A stretch of 64,000 bases of DNA, from assembly GCF_023091745.1 (NCBI RefSeq), contig NC_068912.1, forward strand, positions 70,915,067-70,979,066, read 5' to 3'. This stretch comes from Budorcas taxicolor (lineage: Eukaryota; Chordata; Mammalia; Artiodactyla; Bovidae). Position 1 is the stretch's first letter. The number at the start of each line of letters is the position of its first letter. Under the pieces are notes generated by a model, which worked only from the letters and a program-made list of their open reading frames with translations, was not told the DNA's origin and did no database searches. Made by a program: the position numbers and the translations under genes. Positions 1-11,750 of the stretch are shown in pieces.

Positions 1-1378
1 CCAAATGCATGCTAAATACTTCTGCTTTGAAGGCCTAAAATCTTTTGAAAATCATACATTGAAATGGAATTTATTTATTTTTTTATTTGCTTCCCTCCCT
101 TTCCAATGTTGCTTTTCTTTCTATATGCCCAACCTCCCCTAGGTTCATAACCATCTGAAGTTTCCCATATTAAAATTTTTGAACATATCTTTGACTTTTT
201 TTTCTCTTACCTCACCACATCTTATTAGATCTCCAGCCCCAAAACTTTATCTGCAAGGTCTCTTTGGCAGAGACAGGCTCGCTTTTCACCAAACCCATTT
301 TCTGTTTCTTCAGGACACAATTAGCCTATATTTTCCAGCCTCCTTACTCAGTTAATTGAAGCAAAAGACTGAATTTTGATCTGTGGAATCTGGGGAAAAG
401 TGATTGGCAGCCCTTCCAGGTACATACCATGCAGTAAACTCCGTGATTTTTCCTCTTCTTTTGCTATCTTGGAAAACACATGTTAAAGATGGCTGAACCA
501 TAAGATGGTTCTGGTTGGGAACCAGAGTCCTGACCAAATCATGGCGGTAGGGTGAACAACAACACACATTTTGTTCCTTGGCAAACTTTTTCACTAAAGC
601 CAAGATAGTAAATACTTAATATTTGTGGACCATATGATATCTGTTGCAACTGCTCAATTACATGTTGTAAAACAAAGGGAACCATAGATAAGATGAAAAA
701 CAAATAAGTATAGTTGTTTTGCAATAAAAACTTATTTACAAAATAAGAAGTTGGTCAGATCTGGCCTATGAGTGATAGTTTTCCATAAAGAATTAGACTT
801 GCAGTTTTTTAGACCTTATATACACAAGAATGCTAGATTCTTCTAACCCAAAACAAATGTTAGACATAACAAATTTCTCACATAAATAAATACTTATTCC
901 TATATAAGTAAGGCTACTCTAAAGCATTGTTACAGATTAAAATAAAATTGTTTACACATGGTAATAATACTGAAGTACTTCAAAATAAATCACCACTAAA
1001 ACTAATATACAAACACCAGGACAAAATTTGCTTAAATAGGAAAGTGCTATACCAAAGCCAAGGTTAACAGGAAGAAATAGCGGGAGTTTATGCAAAAAAG
1101 AAGGTGATGGAAAAAAGTGGGATTGGAGCCAAGAAGTGACATACTATGAGCCCTTTCTTTGAGTAGTGAGATACTGATAGAAGAAGAAAAGGTTTCTTTT
1201 GTCTTCTTCCCAGAGATTTCTTAACAGAAGCAGTGACCACCAAGGATTACAGGAGCAACATTTCATCTTAAAATTAAGAGGTCAGTTAGCAACTTTTCCT
1301 TCTTTATATTTCTTAGAATCAAGAGTAAACTTGTATTTTCTGTCTGATAATCAATCCACTAGTCCAAATTAGTAAGAG
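1..1378. other. Unique AT-rich DNA, no feature seen
   Basis: I see no coding frame with family features, no recognisable repeat and no RNA gene here. The short open frames are small and have biased AT-rich composition, as expected by chance. Confidence 0.5.
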
Positions 1379-1578
1379 AGTACAATGTTTAAGGTCACCA
1401 ACTTTGAAATAAAAAATATTTAAGCTTAAATTCTTTGTCATTTTATTAATTGCTTGACATAAAGTTATTGAAGCTCAGTAGAAATTTCGGTTTCTTCATA
1501 GATGAAGTATGCAATGCATTTAGGATGTTAGTGTATCACAGTAAGCACTCAGTTCATGATAGTGATACTTATGTACAA
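1379..1578 (+). repeat. MIR SINE, ancient
   Basis: The stretch follows the order of a mammalian MIR. It has a head resembling the tRNA-derived part, a middle with the conserved 'cagtttcttcat'-like core (seen here as 'cggtttcttcatagatga') and a tail with 'cagtaagcactcag'. Divergence is high, as expected for a pre-placental family. The boundaries are approximate. Confidence 0.55.
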
Positions 1579-2035
1579 AGACAATAGAGATTCCATGAAT
1601 TCACAAGGAATGACTCATTCTCTTGAAATTCACCTGATGTCTTTTTCAATACCTTTGTATTGTGTTTTGAAGAATATATTTCCTAAAGTTGCACATTTAT
1701 CTGCTAACAGGAGTGAGCCTTGTAATTACAGAAGCTAAAAATGCCTATCATTTTCTGGGAAGGTGAAAAGGATGAATAGAACAGAAGCAAGAGAAAGGAG
1801 ATATTATGCAGATATATGTTCTTTCACATAATCACACGAGGGCAAGCATAGACAGAGACTCAAAGTGTTCCCAGATAAATTTTATGCATATTATTTTGAC
1901 TATTTATTATTAACTACAATGATTTGTTATTGGATACACAATATTAAAAAGATGTATTTTGTAATATCAATGACCTAAAATGTGAGTGAAGAGGTAAGTA
2001 TAGTTTCTGTATGTTATCAAAGTTAAGCTGTTATT
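1579..2035. other. Unique AT-rich DNA
   Basis: No repeat or gene is recognised. A short inverted repeat (arms tatgtta and taacata) occurs near 2037-2061, at the border with the following L1 fragment. Confidence 0.4.
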
Positions 2036-2433
2036 ATGTTAACATGTTAGCATAACATATTATAACTATAATAGATTTTATGTTAACCTCATTGTAACCA
2101 CAAAAGTAAAACCTGTAGTAGATACACAAAAGATTAAAATAAAGAGATCAAAGTATACCACCACAAGAAGTCATCAAATCAAAAAGGAAGACAGCAAGAG
2201 GAGAAGAAAGGAACAGAGACATTGTGAAACAGTGAACAGTTAACAAAATGGCAATAGTAAGACCTTAACTATCAATAAGTACTTTAAATGTAGATGGATT
2301 AAACTCTCCAATGACGAAATAGAATAACTGAATGGATTAAAAAATAATAGACTCACTTTAGCTTTAAGGATAAAGTGAAGGAATAGGAAAAGATATTATA
2401 AGAAAATGGTAATCATAGAGAGCAGGAATAGTG

Positions 2434-2488
<55 letters not shown>

Positions 2489-2965
2489 ACTAAAAATGGT
2501 GAAAAAAGACAACAAAGTCATTAAATAATGATAAAAGATCAATTCACAACAAGATATAATGGTGTTAAATATTTATCCACCTCACACTGAAGGACCTAAA
2601 TGTATAAAATGCAGAACTAAAAGAAGAAATAAGCAATAGTACAATAACAGAAGACTTTAATACTTGACTCACAGCAGTGGAAAAGTTATAAGACACAATA
2701 AGAAACTATATTTGAATATTTTAGACAAAATGGACCTACCAGACATATATACAACATTCCTTTGAGTCACAGAAGAATATGCATTCTTATCCAGCATATA
2801 TGGAATATTCTCCAGGATAGATCATGTGTTAGGTCACAAAACCTGTCTCAACAAATTCAAGAAGATAGAAATTGTATCAAGTATCTTTTCGAAACACAAT
2901 GCTACAAAACTAGACATGAATAGCAGGAGTAAAATAGAAAGTCATATTTTCCCATACCAACTAGC
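2036..2965 (+). mobile_element. Old L1 (L1M-type) fragment, spacer to endonuclease end
   Basis: The sequence runs from the mammalian L1 spacer ('aaatggcaatagtaag') through the start of ORF2 ('taaatgtagatggattaaa') to the end of the endonuclease region. There the frame at 2826-3059 reads GHKTCLNKFKKIEIVSSIFS, the conserved end of L1 endonuclease. Frameshifts and stops fill the rest. A (TA)n tract expanded inside it. The 5' and 3' parts of the element are missing, so this is a dead fragment. Confidence 0.75.
2442..2482. repeat. (TA)n microsatellite
   Basis: About twenty uninterrupted TA dinucleotides lie inside the old L1 fragment. The tract is likely length-polymorphic. Confidence 0.95.
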
Positions 2966-3689
2966 CAAAATGGGTAACCAATATCTCTTAGACTCTCTCA
3001 CCCTCTGTCCCTCTCTGCCCCCCTCTCTCCATATATGTATGTATTGTGCATGTATGTAATATCCGTTTGACAGCTAGAGAGCTGTAAATGAAAAGAAAAC
3101 TAGAAAATTAATTCTTAATAAAAAGAAGCCCTTCCTAGGTAAGCAGAAATGCCAAAATCTGGGATGGTAGGATGAAACGGGCTTCTTTGGCAGAGAGATT
3201 TTACTGGGGTAATTGAAATTTTATAGTTTCATGAGTTATAAATTTACAAAGATTTTTGGGCTAATGTGATGTATTAGAGTCTTTAAAACCCTCAGATAGA
3301 GAACTAGTTCTTGTTAAATTTCTCCAGTGGAACTTCTGCTGAGTTTTTAGTATTTCAGGAAGTTGGAAGGCTATGATTGAAAGCAGAGAGAGAGAGAGAG
3401 CAATTTATAACCATCATGCTTAGATTCCAAAGACCTGCTAGAATGAGGAATTGGTAATATGCATAAGGTTGATTTCACCCTCAAAGCCATAGAACAAGAA
3501 CCTGCTAAAGCCTCCACAGATTCCTTCATCCAACTCAATCTCTAATTGGACAAAAGTGATCAATTCCTTACTCTTAGGGTCCTGAAATGTCTTGCCCTCT
3601 TTAAGGGAAAACAAAATGTACTCTATTCTCTCAAGTTATTTTAAACACATTGTCTTATGTATAAAAAAGAAAGCTGTGAGACATATGAA
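2966..3689. other. Unique DNA with pyrimidine tract and (GA)n
   Basis: No gene is seen. A CT-rich tract lies at 2991-3031 and an (AG)8 run at 3385-3400. The rest looks unique. Confidence 0.5.
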
Positions 3690-3890
3690 ACATAGAAAAA
3701 TATGGCCACAAATGCCCCAGATGTTGCAATCATTAGACAAGAAATTTATGTAAAATAAGCGACATAAATATTTAAAGAAATTAGATGGAAAATCACTTAA
3801 ATAGATTAAAAGATGGAAAATTTTAAGGGAAATAAAACATCTAAAAGAGAATCAGATCAATTTCTAGAAGTTAAAAAATGCCATATAATG
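3690..3890 (+). mobile_element. Old L1M 5'-region fragment (weak)
   Basis: The words 'gccccagatgttgcaatcat' and 'agacaagaaattt' resemble the upstream region of old mammalian L1 elements. It directly precedes a clearer L1M 5' region, so the two may be one element. Divergence is high and the call is tentative. Confidence 0.35.
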
Positions 3891-3892
3891 AC

Positions 3893-5068
3893 ACCAGTTC
3901 AAGATGGTGGAGAAGGATGTGAGCTCATCTGCTATGAGAGCATGAAATTGCAACTAGCTGTTGAATAACCATCAACAAGAGGACACGGGAACCCACCACA
4001 GATGATACCCCACGTCCAAAGACAAGAAGCTGCAGCAGGACGGTAAAGGTGCAATCATGATAAAATCAAATGCCATACCCACCGTGTGGGTGACCTTCAA
4101 ACTGGAGAACAATAACACCAAAGAAGTTTTCCCACTGTTGTGAAGGTTTTGAACTCCATGTCAGGCTTCCCAGCCTGCTGATCCAACAAAAGGACTGGGA
4201 ATCCCCAGGGAATCTGATCTTGAAGGCCAGTGGGATTTAATTATAGGACTTCTACAGGACTGGGGAAAAGACTTCGCTCTTAGAGGGAACAAAGTCTCAT
4301 GTGCACTGAGACCCAAGGGAAGGGAGCAGTGACCCCACAGGAGACTGGACCAAAAATACCTGCAAGTGTTGAAGAGTCTCCTGTGGAGGCATGGGTCAGC
4401 AGAGGCTCACCACAGGAAGTAGGGCACTGGCAACATCAGTCTGGGAAGGCCCTCCTTGGTGTATGCCTTGGAGGTTGTCATTAACCCTACCATAGAGCCC
4501 TTACACCCCCGGGCTGTCGACTCAGGCCACAAACTACCAGGGAGAGAGTGCAACCCCACCCATCAGCAGATAATTGAATTAAAGTTTTACTGAGCAAGGC
4601 CCTATCCACCAGAGCAAGACCCAGTTCTTCCCCAAACCAGTCCCTACCATCAGGAAACTTACACAGGCCTGTTAGCCTCCTTCATCAGAGGGCAGACAGA
4701 AGCATGAAAAATCACAGTCCCACAGGGCTAAAACAAAAACCACGTTATAGAAAGTTAATCAGGATGAAAAAGCAGAAAGTTATATCCCAGAGGAAAGGAC
4801 AAGATAAACCCCCAGAACAAGTAAATGAAGTGGAGATATGTAAGTCCAGGAAGCACAGAGAGTCCCAGGCATGATAAACCCAATGAGGAACACACTGAGA
4901 CACATAGAAAACAAATTGACAAAAATTAAAAACAGATAAAATATTAAAGGCAAAAAGGAAAAATGACAAATAACATATAGGGGGACTCCTTCCAGGCTAT
5001 CAGTTGATTTCTCAACAGAAACTCTACAATCCAGAAGGGAATGACAGGATATATTTAAAGTGATGAAA
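3893..5068 (+). mobile_element. Old L1M: 5' UTR joined to ORF1 end (host of young L1)
   Basis: The first ~900 bases follow the GC-richer 5' UTR of old mammalian L1 ('cccaccgtgtgggtgacctt', 'ccacaggagactgg', 'attaaagttttactgag'). From about 4910 the sequence jumps to the end of ORF1 and the following spacer ('aacagaaactctacaatcc'), so most of ORF1 is deleted. The element is cut at 5068 by a younger L1 and resumes at 8971. No ORF survives; the 4299-4484 frame is chance. Confidence 0.7.
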
Positions 5069-5335
5069 CACAAACTTTAAACGATACAGTAGAACAGTTA
5101 GACCTAATTGATAGTTATAGAACATTTCACCCCAAAACAATGAATTTCACCTTTTTCTCAAGTGCACACAGGAACCGTCTCCAGAATAGATCACATCCTG
5201 GGCCATAAATCTAGCCTTGGTAAATTCAAAAAAAAAAAATGAAATCATTCCAAGCATCTTTTCTGACCACAGTGCAGTAAGATTAGATCTCAATTACAGG
5301 AGAAAAACTATTCCAACATATGGAGACTGAACAAC

Positions 5336-8300
5336 ATGCTGCTGAATAGCCAACAAATCACAGAAGAAATCAAAAAAGAATTCAAAATATGCATAGAAAC
5401 AAATGAAAATGAAAAAAGCACAACAACCCAAAACCTGTGGGACACTGTAAAAGCAGTGCTAAGGGGAAAGTTCATAGCAATACAGGCATATCTCAAGAAA
5501 CAAGAAAAAAGTCAAATAAATAACCTAACTCTACACCTAAAGCAACTAGAAAAGGAAGAAATGAAGAACCCCAGGGTTAGTAGAAGGAAAGAAATCTTAA
5601 AAGGTAGGGCAGAAATAAATGCAAAAGAAACAAAAGACACCATAGCAAAAATCAACAAAGCCAAAAGCTGGTTCTTTGAAAGGACAAATAAAATTGACAA
5701 ACCATTAGCCAGACTCATCAAGAAACAAAGGGAGAAAAGTCAAATCAATAAAAGTAGAAATGAAAATGGAGAGATCACAACAGACAACACAGAAATACAA
5801 AGGGTTATAAGAGACTACTATTAGCAATTATATGCCAATAAAATGGACAACTTGGAAGAAATGGACAAATTCTTAGAAAAGTGCAACTTTCCAAAACTGA
5901 ACCAGGAAGAAATAGAAAATCTTAACAGACCCATCACAAGCATGGAAATTGAAACTGTAAGCAGAAATCTTCTAGCAAACAAAAGCCCAGGTCCAGAGAG
6001 CTTCACAGCTGAATTCAACCAAAAATTTGGAGAAGAGCTAACACCTAACATACTCAAACTCGTCCAGAAAATTGCAGAGGAAGGTAAACTTCCAAACTCA
6101 TTCTATGAGGCCACCATCACCCTAATACCAAAACCTGACAAAGGTGACACAAAAAAAGAAAACTACAGGCCAATATCACTGATGAACATAGATGCAAAAA
6201 TCCTTAACAAAATTCTAGCAATCAGAATCCAACAACACGTTAAAAAGATCATACACCATGACTAAGTGGGCTTTATCCCAGGGATGCAAGGATTCTTCAA
6301 TATCTGCAAATCAATCAATATAATACACCACATTAACAAATTGAAAAATAAAAGCCATATGATTATCTCAATAGATGCAGAGAAGGCCTTTGACAAAATT
6401 CAACATCCATTTATGATTAAAAAAACTCTCCAGAAAGCAGGAATAGAAGAAACATACCTCAACATAATAAAAGCTATATATGACAAACCCACATCAAACA
6501 TTATCCTAAATGGTGAAAAATTGAGAGCATTTCCCCTAAAGTCAGTAATAAGACAAGGGTGCCCACTTTCACAACTACTATTCAACATAGTTTTGGAAGT
6601 TTTGGCCACAGCAATCACAGCAGAAAAAGAAATAAAAGGAATCCAAATTGGAAAAGAAGTAAAACTCTCACTATTTGCAGATGACATGATCCTCTACATA
6701 GAAAACCCTAAAGACTCCACCAGAAAATTACTAGAGCTAATCAATGAATATAGTAAAGTTGCAGGATATAAAATCAACACACAGAAATCCCTTGCATTCC
6801 TATACACTAATAATGAGAAAATAGAGAAATTAAGGAAACAATTCCATTCACCATTGCAACAAAAAAATAAAATACTTAGGAATATATCTACTTAAAGAAA
6901 CTAAAGACCTATATATGGTTTAGTTGTTAAATCGTGTCTGACTCTTGCAACCTCGTGATATGGTTTAGTTGCTAAATCATGTCTGACTCTTGCAACCTTG
7001 TGGACTGTAGCCTGTAAGGCTCCCCTGTCCATGGGATTTTATAGGCAAGAATACTGGAGTGGATTGCCATTTCCTTCTCCAAAAGACCTATATATCTCTC
7101 TTTCTAAAGACCTATATATAGAAAACTATAAGACACTGTTGAAAGAAATCAAAGAGGACACTAATAGATGGAGAAATATACCATGTTCATGGATCGAAAG
7201 AATCAATATAGTGAAAATAAGTATACGACCCAAAGCAATCTATAGATCCAATGCAATCCCTATCAAGCTACCAGCGGTATTTTTCACAGAACTAGAGCAA
7301 ATAATTTCAAGATTTGTATGAAAATACAAAAAAAAAAAAAACCTTGAATAGTCAAAGCGATCTTGAGAAAGAAGAATGGAACTGAAATAATCAACCTGCC
7401 TGACTTCAGGCTCTACTACAAAGCCACAGTCACCAAGACAGTATGGTACTGGCACAAAGACAGAAATATAGATCAATGGAACAAAATAGAAAGCCCAGAG
7501 ATAAACCCACACACCTATGGACACCTTCTCTTTGACAAAGGAGGCAAAAATATACAGTGGATTAAAGACAATCTCTTTAACAAGTGGTGCTGGAAAAACT
7601 GGTCAACCACTTGTAAGAGAATGAAACTAGAACACTTTCTAACACCATACACAAAAATAAACTCAAAATGAATTAAAGATCTAAACGTAAGACCAGAAAA
7701 TTTAAAACTCCTAGAGGAGAATATAGGCAAAACACTCTGACATAAATCACAGCAGGATCCTCTGTGACCCACCTCCCAGAATATTGGAAATAAAAGCAAA
7801 AATAAACAAATAGGACCTAATTAAACTTAAAAGCTTCTGCACAACAAAGGAAACTATAAGCAAGGTGAAAAGACAGCCTTCAGAATGGGAGAAAATAATA
7901 GCAAGTGAAGCAACTGACAAACAACTAATCTCAAAATTATACAAGCAACTCCTGCAGCTCAATTCCAGAAAAATAAATGACCCAATCAAAAAATGGACCG
8001 AAGAACTAAATAGACATTTCTCCAAAGAAGACATACAGATGGCTAACAAACACATGAAAAGATGCTCAACATCATTCATTATCAGAGAAATGCAAATCAA
8101 AACCACAATGAGGTACCACTTCATGCCAATCAGAATGGCTGTGATCCAGAAGTCTACAAGCAATAAATGTTGGAGAGGGTGTGGAGAAAAGGGAACCCTC
8201 TTACACTGTTGGTGGGAATGCAAACTAGGACAGCCACTGTGGAGAACAGTGTGGAGATTCCTTAAAAAACTGGAAATAGAACTGCCTTATGACCCAGCAA

Positions 8301-8404
8301 TCCCACTGCTGGGCATACACACCAAGGAAACCAGAATTGAAAGAGACACGTGTACCCCAATGTTCATCACAGCACTGTTTATAATAGCCAGGACATGGAA
8401 GTAA
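5336..8404 (+). pseudogene. L1 ORF2 remnant: reverse transcriptase and C-terminal domain
   Basis: ORF2 encodes the L1 endonuclease/reverse transcriptase; only the part after the endonuclease is here. One frame stays open from 5336 to 6895 apart from two nonsense codons (TAG at 5822-5824, TAA at 6263-6265). It shows KSPGPESFTAEF, motif A (AEKAFDKIQHPF), motif B (RQGCPLS) and the catalytic motif C FADDMILY near 6678. A one-base shift in an A-run near 6860 breaks the frame, then a SINE interrupts it. A stop at 7319-7321 and further shifts follow. The C-terminal frame at 7865-8404 keeps the Cys/His-rich HCWWECK signature and PYDPAIPLLG. Intact ORF2 is about 1,275 residues. This copy is inactive. 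Confidence 0.9.
6903..7119 (-). mobile_element. Bov-A-type SINE fragment with duplicated end, inside L1
   Basis: The core at about 6917-7081 matches the ruminant Bov-A monomer in antisense ('ggcaagaatactggagtgg'). The target word aaagacctatatat occurs at 6903-6916, 7082-7095 and again at 7106-7119. Two copies are explained by target-site duplication and the third by a local ~24-bp duplication. The left 45 bp of the SINE (6913-6957) is also repeated immediately (6958-7002). Confidence 0.8.
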
Positions 8405-8823
8405 CCTAGATGTCCATCAGCAGACGAATGGATAAGAAAGCTGTGGTACATATACACAATGGAGTATTACTCAGCCATTAAAAAGAATACATTTGAATCA
8501 GTTCTAATGAGGTGGATGAAACTGGAGCCTATTATACAGATTGAAGTAAGCCAGAAAGTAAAACACCAATACAGCATACTAATGCATATATATGGAATTT
8601 AGAAGATGGTAATTCGAACCCTGTATGTGAGACAGCAAAAAAGACACAGATGTATACAACAGTCTTTTGGACTCTGTGGGAGAGGGAGAAGGTGGGATGT
8701 TTTGGGAGACTGGCATAGTAACATGTATAATATCACGTATGAAATGAATCACCAGTCCAGATTCGATGCATGATATTGGAATATTTGGGCTAGTGCACTG
8801 GGATGACCCAGAGGGATGGTACA

Positions 8824-8847
8824 GGGAGGGAGGAAGGGGGGGCGGGG
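8824..8847 (+). other. G-quadruplex-type tract in L1 3' UTR
   Basis: Four G-runs of 3, 3, 7 and 4 are separated by short loops. G-rich tracts in 3' UTRs are a known feature of mammalian L1. Fold is inferred, not shown. Confidence 0.6.
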
Positions 8848-8970
8848 TTCAGGATGGGGAACATGTGTATACCTGTGGCGGATTCATGTTGATGTATGGT
8901 AAAACCAATACAATATTGTAAAGTAATTAACCTCCAATTAAATAAATTTATATTTTAAAAAGTGATGAAA

Positions 8971-9224
8971 GGGAAGAAACTGCAGTCAGCGATACTCTAC
9001 CCAGCAAGACTCTCATTCGAATTTGATGGGGAAATCAAAAGCTTTCCATACAAGCAAAATTTGAGAGAACTCAGCACTGCCAAACCAGCTTTACAACAAA
9101 TGCTAAAGAAAATTCTCTAGGCAGGAAACACCAGAAAAGGAAAAGACCTGCAGAAAATAAACCCAAAAGAGTTAAGAAAATGATAGTAAGTTCAAATGCA
9201 CCACCCAAAAGACATAGACTGGCT
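8971..9224 (+). mobile_element. Old L1M continuation after the young L1
   Basis: Sequence resumes exactly where the old L1M was cut at 5068: 'tactctacccagcaagact', 'ccagctttacaacaaatgct' and 'ttctctaggcaggaaa' are the ORF1/ORF2 spacer of old L1. It ends at 9224, where a BovB copy is inserted. Confidence 0.75.
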
Positions 9225-9874
9225 CAGTTCAGTCATTCTGTTGTGTCCGACTCTTTGGGACCCCATGGACTGCATGCAGCATGCCAGTCTTCCCTGTCCA
9301 TCACCAGCTCCCAGAACTTGCTCAAACTCACGTCCATTGAGTCAATAATGCCATCCAACTATCTCATTCTCTGTTGTCCCCTTCTCCACCTGCCTTCAAT
9401 CTTTCTAGGCATCATGGTCTTTTCCAATAAGTCAGTTCTTCACATCAGCTGGCCAAAGTATTGGAGTTTCAGCTTTAGCATCAGTCCTTCTAATGACTGT
9501 TCAGGATTGATTTCTCTTAGGATTGACTGGTTGGATATCCTTGCAGTCCAAGGGTCTCTCAAGAGTCTTCTCTAACACTACAGTTCAAAAGCATCAATTC
9601 TTCAGCACTCAGGTTTCTTTATGGTCCAACTCACATCCATACATGACTACTAGAACAGTAGACTAGACAAACCTTTGTTAGCAAAGTAATGTCTCTGCTT
9701 TTTAATATGCTGTCTAGATTGGTCATAGCTTTTCTTCCAAGGAGCAAGTGTCTTTTGATTTCATGGCTGCAGTCACCATCTGCAGTGATTTTGAAGCCCA
9801 AGAAAATGAAGCCTGTCACTGTCTCCACTGTTTACCCATCTGTTTTCCATGAAGTGATGGAAACAGATGCCATG
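9225..9874 (-). mobile_element. BovB (RTE) 3' fragment, antisense
   Basis: This reads as the reverse complement of the last ~650 bases of BovB, from the terminal (actgaa)-type end into the C-terminal coding region. The minus-strand frame at 9631-9828 reads ETVTGFIFLGFKITADGDCS, a BovB ORF segment. An imperfect 11-bp TSD flanks it: atagactggct at 9214-9224 and atacactggct at 9875-9885. It is 5'-truncated and dead. Confidence 0.88.
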
Positions 9875-9885
9875 ATACACTGGCT

Positions 9886-10090
9886 GAGTGAATGTAAATG
9901 TATGCATGGATGCACTTCCACTTACCACATCACTCTGCCTGACTCCCCAAATTGTATGTAATTATTTTACATTATTGGGTTAATCATGTTCATATTATGG
10001 TTTGCAATTGTAATTATCTTTTTTGTCTGGCTATTGATTGTGATAAATTAATAAACATCTTTTATACTGTGATTAAAAAAAAAAAAAAGG
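9886..10090. other. Unique DNA ending in an A-run
   Basis: No gene is seen. A 14-base A-run at about 10075-10088 precedes the following SINE. Confidence 0.4.
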
Positions 10091-10380
10091 AATCAGTCTT
10101 GCAAGGGGACTCCAGTTCTATCCCTGGTCTGGGAAGATCCCGCATGCATCAGAGCAACTAAGTGCCTGCACCACAACTGCTGAACCTGCACTCTAGAGCC
10201 TGAGAGTCACAGCTACTAAGCCCACATATAGCAGCTACTGAAGCCCAAGTGCCTTAGAGCCTGTGCTCTGCTACAAGAGATGCCCCTGCAACAAGAAGCC
10301 CTTGCAATGCAGTTATAGAGTAGCCCCAGCTCACCACAAGTAAGACATAGCACAGCCGACATAAATAAATAAACAAATAA
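10091..10380 (+). mobile_element. CHR-type tRNA-derived SINE (cetartiodactyl)
   Basis: The body contains repeated 'acaactgctgaacctgc'-like and 'agcccacatatagcagc'-like modules and ends in 'ataaataaataaacaaataa'. This modular structure is typical of CHR SINEs of cetaceans, hippos and ruminants. The tRNA-like head is only partly present. Moderately diverged. Confidence 0.75.
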
Positions 10381-10389
10381 TTTTTTTAA

Positions 10390-10665
10390 AACTTTACAAT
10401 AAATTGAGAGTATACTGGAAGGGCTTAATAGCAGACTGGTCAGAGCAGAAAAAAACAATTAGTAAACTTGAGAAGTTTACTAATTTACTAATTTCAAGAG
10501 AAACTACTAATTTACTAATTTATTAGCAATTACTAATTTACTAATTTCAAGACAAATTGGAAATTACTCAAACTAGAGCATAATTAGAAATTATCCAAAT
10601 TAGAATTTATTAATTTACCAATTTCAAGAGAAATTAAAAATTACCCAAACTAGAGCATACAAAGG
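10390..10665 (+). mobile_element. Old L1 ORF1 fragment with local repeat expansion
   Basis: The words 'ggaagggcttaatagcagac' and 'agaaattatccaaattagaa' match the coiled-coil part of old L1 ORF1. A short AT-rich block has been copied several times between about 10,470 and 10,660 (see findings). No frame survives. Confidence 0.6.
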
Positions 10666-10699
10666 AGACTATATGTGTGTGTGTGTTGGTGAAATATTT

Positions 10700-11040
10700 G
10701 AGGCTTTGAACTGCAAGGAGATCCAACCAGTCCATTCTGAAGGAGATCAGCCCTGGGATTTCTTTGGAAGGACTGATGCTAAAGCTGAAACTCCAATACT
10801 TTGGCCACCTCATGTGAAGAGTTGACTCATTGGAAAAGACTGTGATGCTGGGAGAGATTGGGGGCAGGAGGAGAAGGGGACGACAGAGGATGAGATGGCT
10901 GGATGGCATCGCTGACTCGATGGACGTGAATCTGAGTGAACTCTGGGAGTTGGTGATGGACAGGGAGGCCTGGCGTGCTGCGATTCATGGAGTCGCAAAG
11001 AGTTGGACATGACTGAGCGACTGAACTGAACTGAACTGAA
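10700..11040 (+). mobile_element. BovB 3' end, sense
   Basis: The last ~380 bases of BovB are present, ending in a (gaact)n tail at 11,020-11,040. Near its start about 38 bases of the consensus are missing between two short direct repeats (gaactg/ggactg), giving 'ctttgaactgcaagg'. A 60-residue frame is retained (10830-11012). I found no convincing TSD. Confidence 0.88.
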
Positions 11041-11639
11041 CATCTAAAAGTAATGAAGAATTCATAACAAACACCATCAAAAATAATTACTGAAAGCCAT
11101 GTGTTACTGGTGTTACTAGTGTTTGTGTTACCAGTGTTAGACCCCTCCCCTGCCTTTGAATCTCAGTATTTTCAGATTGCTTTTATCTAAAATCAACAGA
11201 AAATTTTTCTCAAACTGAAACAGTAATATTGCATATTATATATGGAAATGTAAATAAATAAATGTATATATATATATATATAAATTTTCCCTACTTCACT
11301 CTTTCACCCAGTTCATTTTTTAAAGCTTCTTAGAATTCTGTTGCAGTATTTCATAGAATAACTCTTGCCTTCAATGTAAATTCTAGACTTAATCAGGATG
11401 ATATTTTTAAATCTCTACCCATTCACAGATACAGATCCCATATATGTGCATACATAGAAAAAATAAAAAAAATCTTAAAGAACAATATTTGACCTCTGCT
11501 AGAATTCTCTCTTTAGAAGTGCTACCAAATTCCCTGATTTGTTTTTTATATTTACCTTCTAATACTATTCTTGGTTGCTTATGTTCCAATCATGCTGAAT
11601 ACCACTGATTCTTGAAAATGCCATGATTTTCTGCTTTCC
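11041..11639. other. Unique DNA with short AT repeat
   Basis: No gene is seen. A (TA)n run lies at 11265-11282, and a small repetition of 'gtgttact/ccagtgtta' words lies at 11101-11141. Confidence 0.5.
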
Positions 11640-11750
11640 TCCTTTGATGTCAATATTTCTCCCTCCCAGCTACAATACTCCATATTGCAAACACTACCAG
11701 AATGATTTCTCAAGAAATATCCCAACATTGTGGTCTATAAAAATTTGACT
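11640..11750 (+). repeat. L2 LINE fragment (weak)
   Basis: Words such as 'cactaccagaatgatttctc' resemble the L2 3' region. It is short and highly diverged. Confidence 0.35.

Larger units (their letters stand above)
5069..8958 (+). mobile_element. Young-type ruminant L1, 5'-truncated, inserted in old L1M
   Basis: This copy runs from the endonuclease end of ORF2 to a 3' UTR ending near 'attaaataaatttatatttt'. It is flanked by a perfect 12-bp target-site duplication, aaagtgatgaaa, at 5057-5068 and 8959-8970. The duplicated target lies in the spacer of an older L1 of the same orientation. The 3' UTR holds a G-rich tract at 8824-8847. A SINE fragment interrupts it at 6917-7081. It lacks ORF1 and most of the endonuclease and cannot move by itself. 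Confidence 0.92.

Noticed and set aside
8820..8890. CpG island or promoter
   Set aside because: The G-rich stretch belongs to the L1 3' UTR and has only one CpG in the core tract.
10400..10680. CRISPR-like array
   Set aside because: The repeats are degenerate, overlapping and AT-rich without unique spacers, and the window is mammalian.
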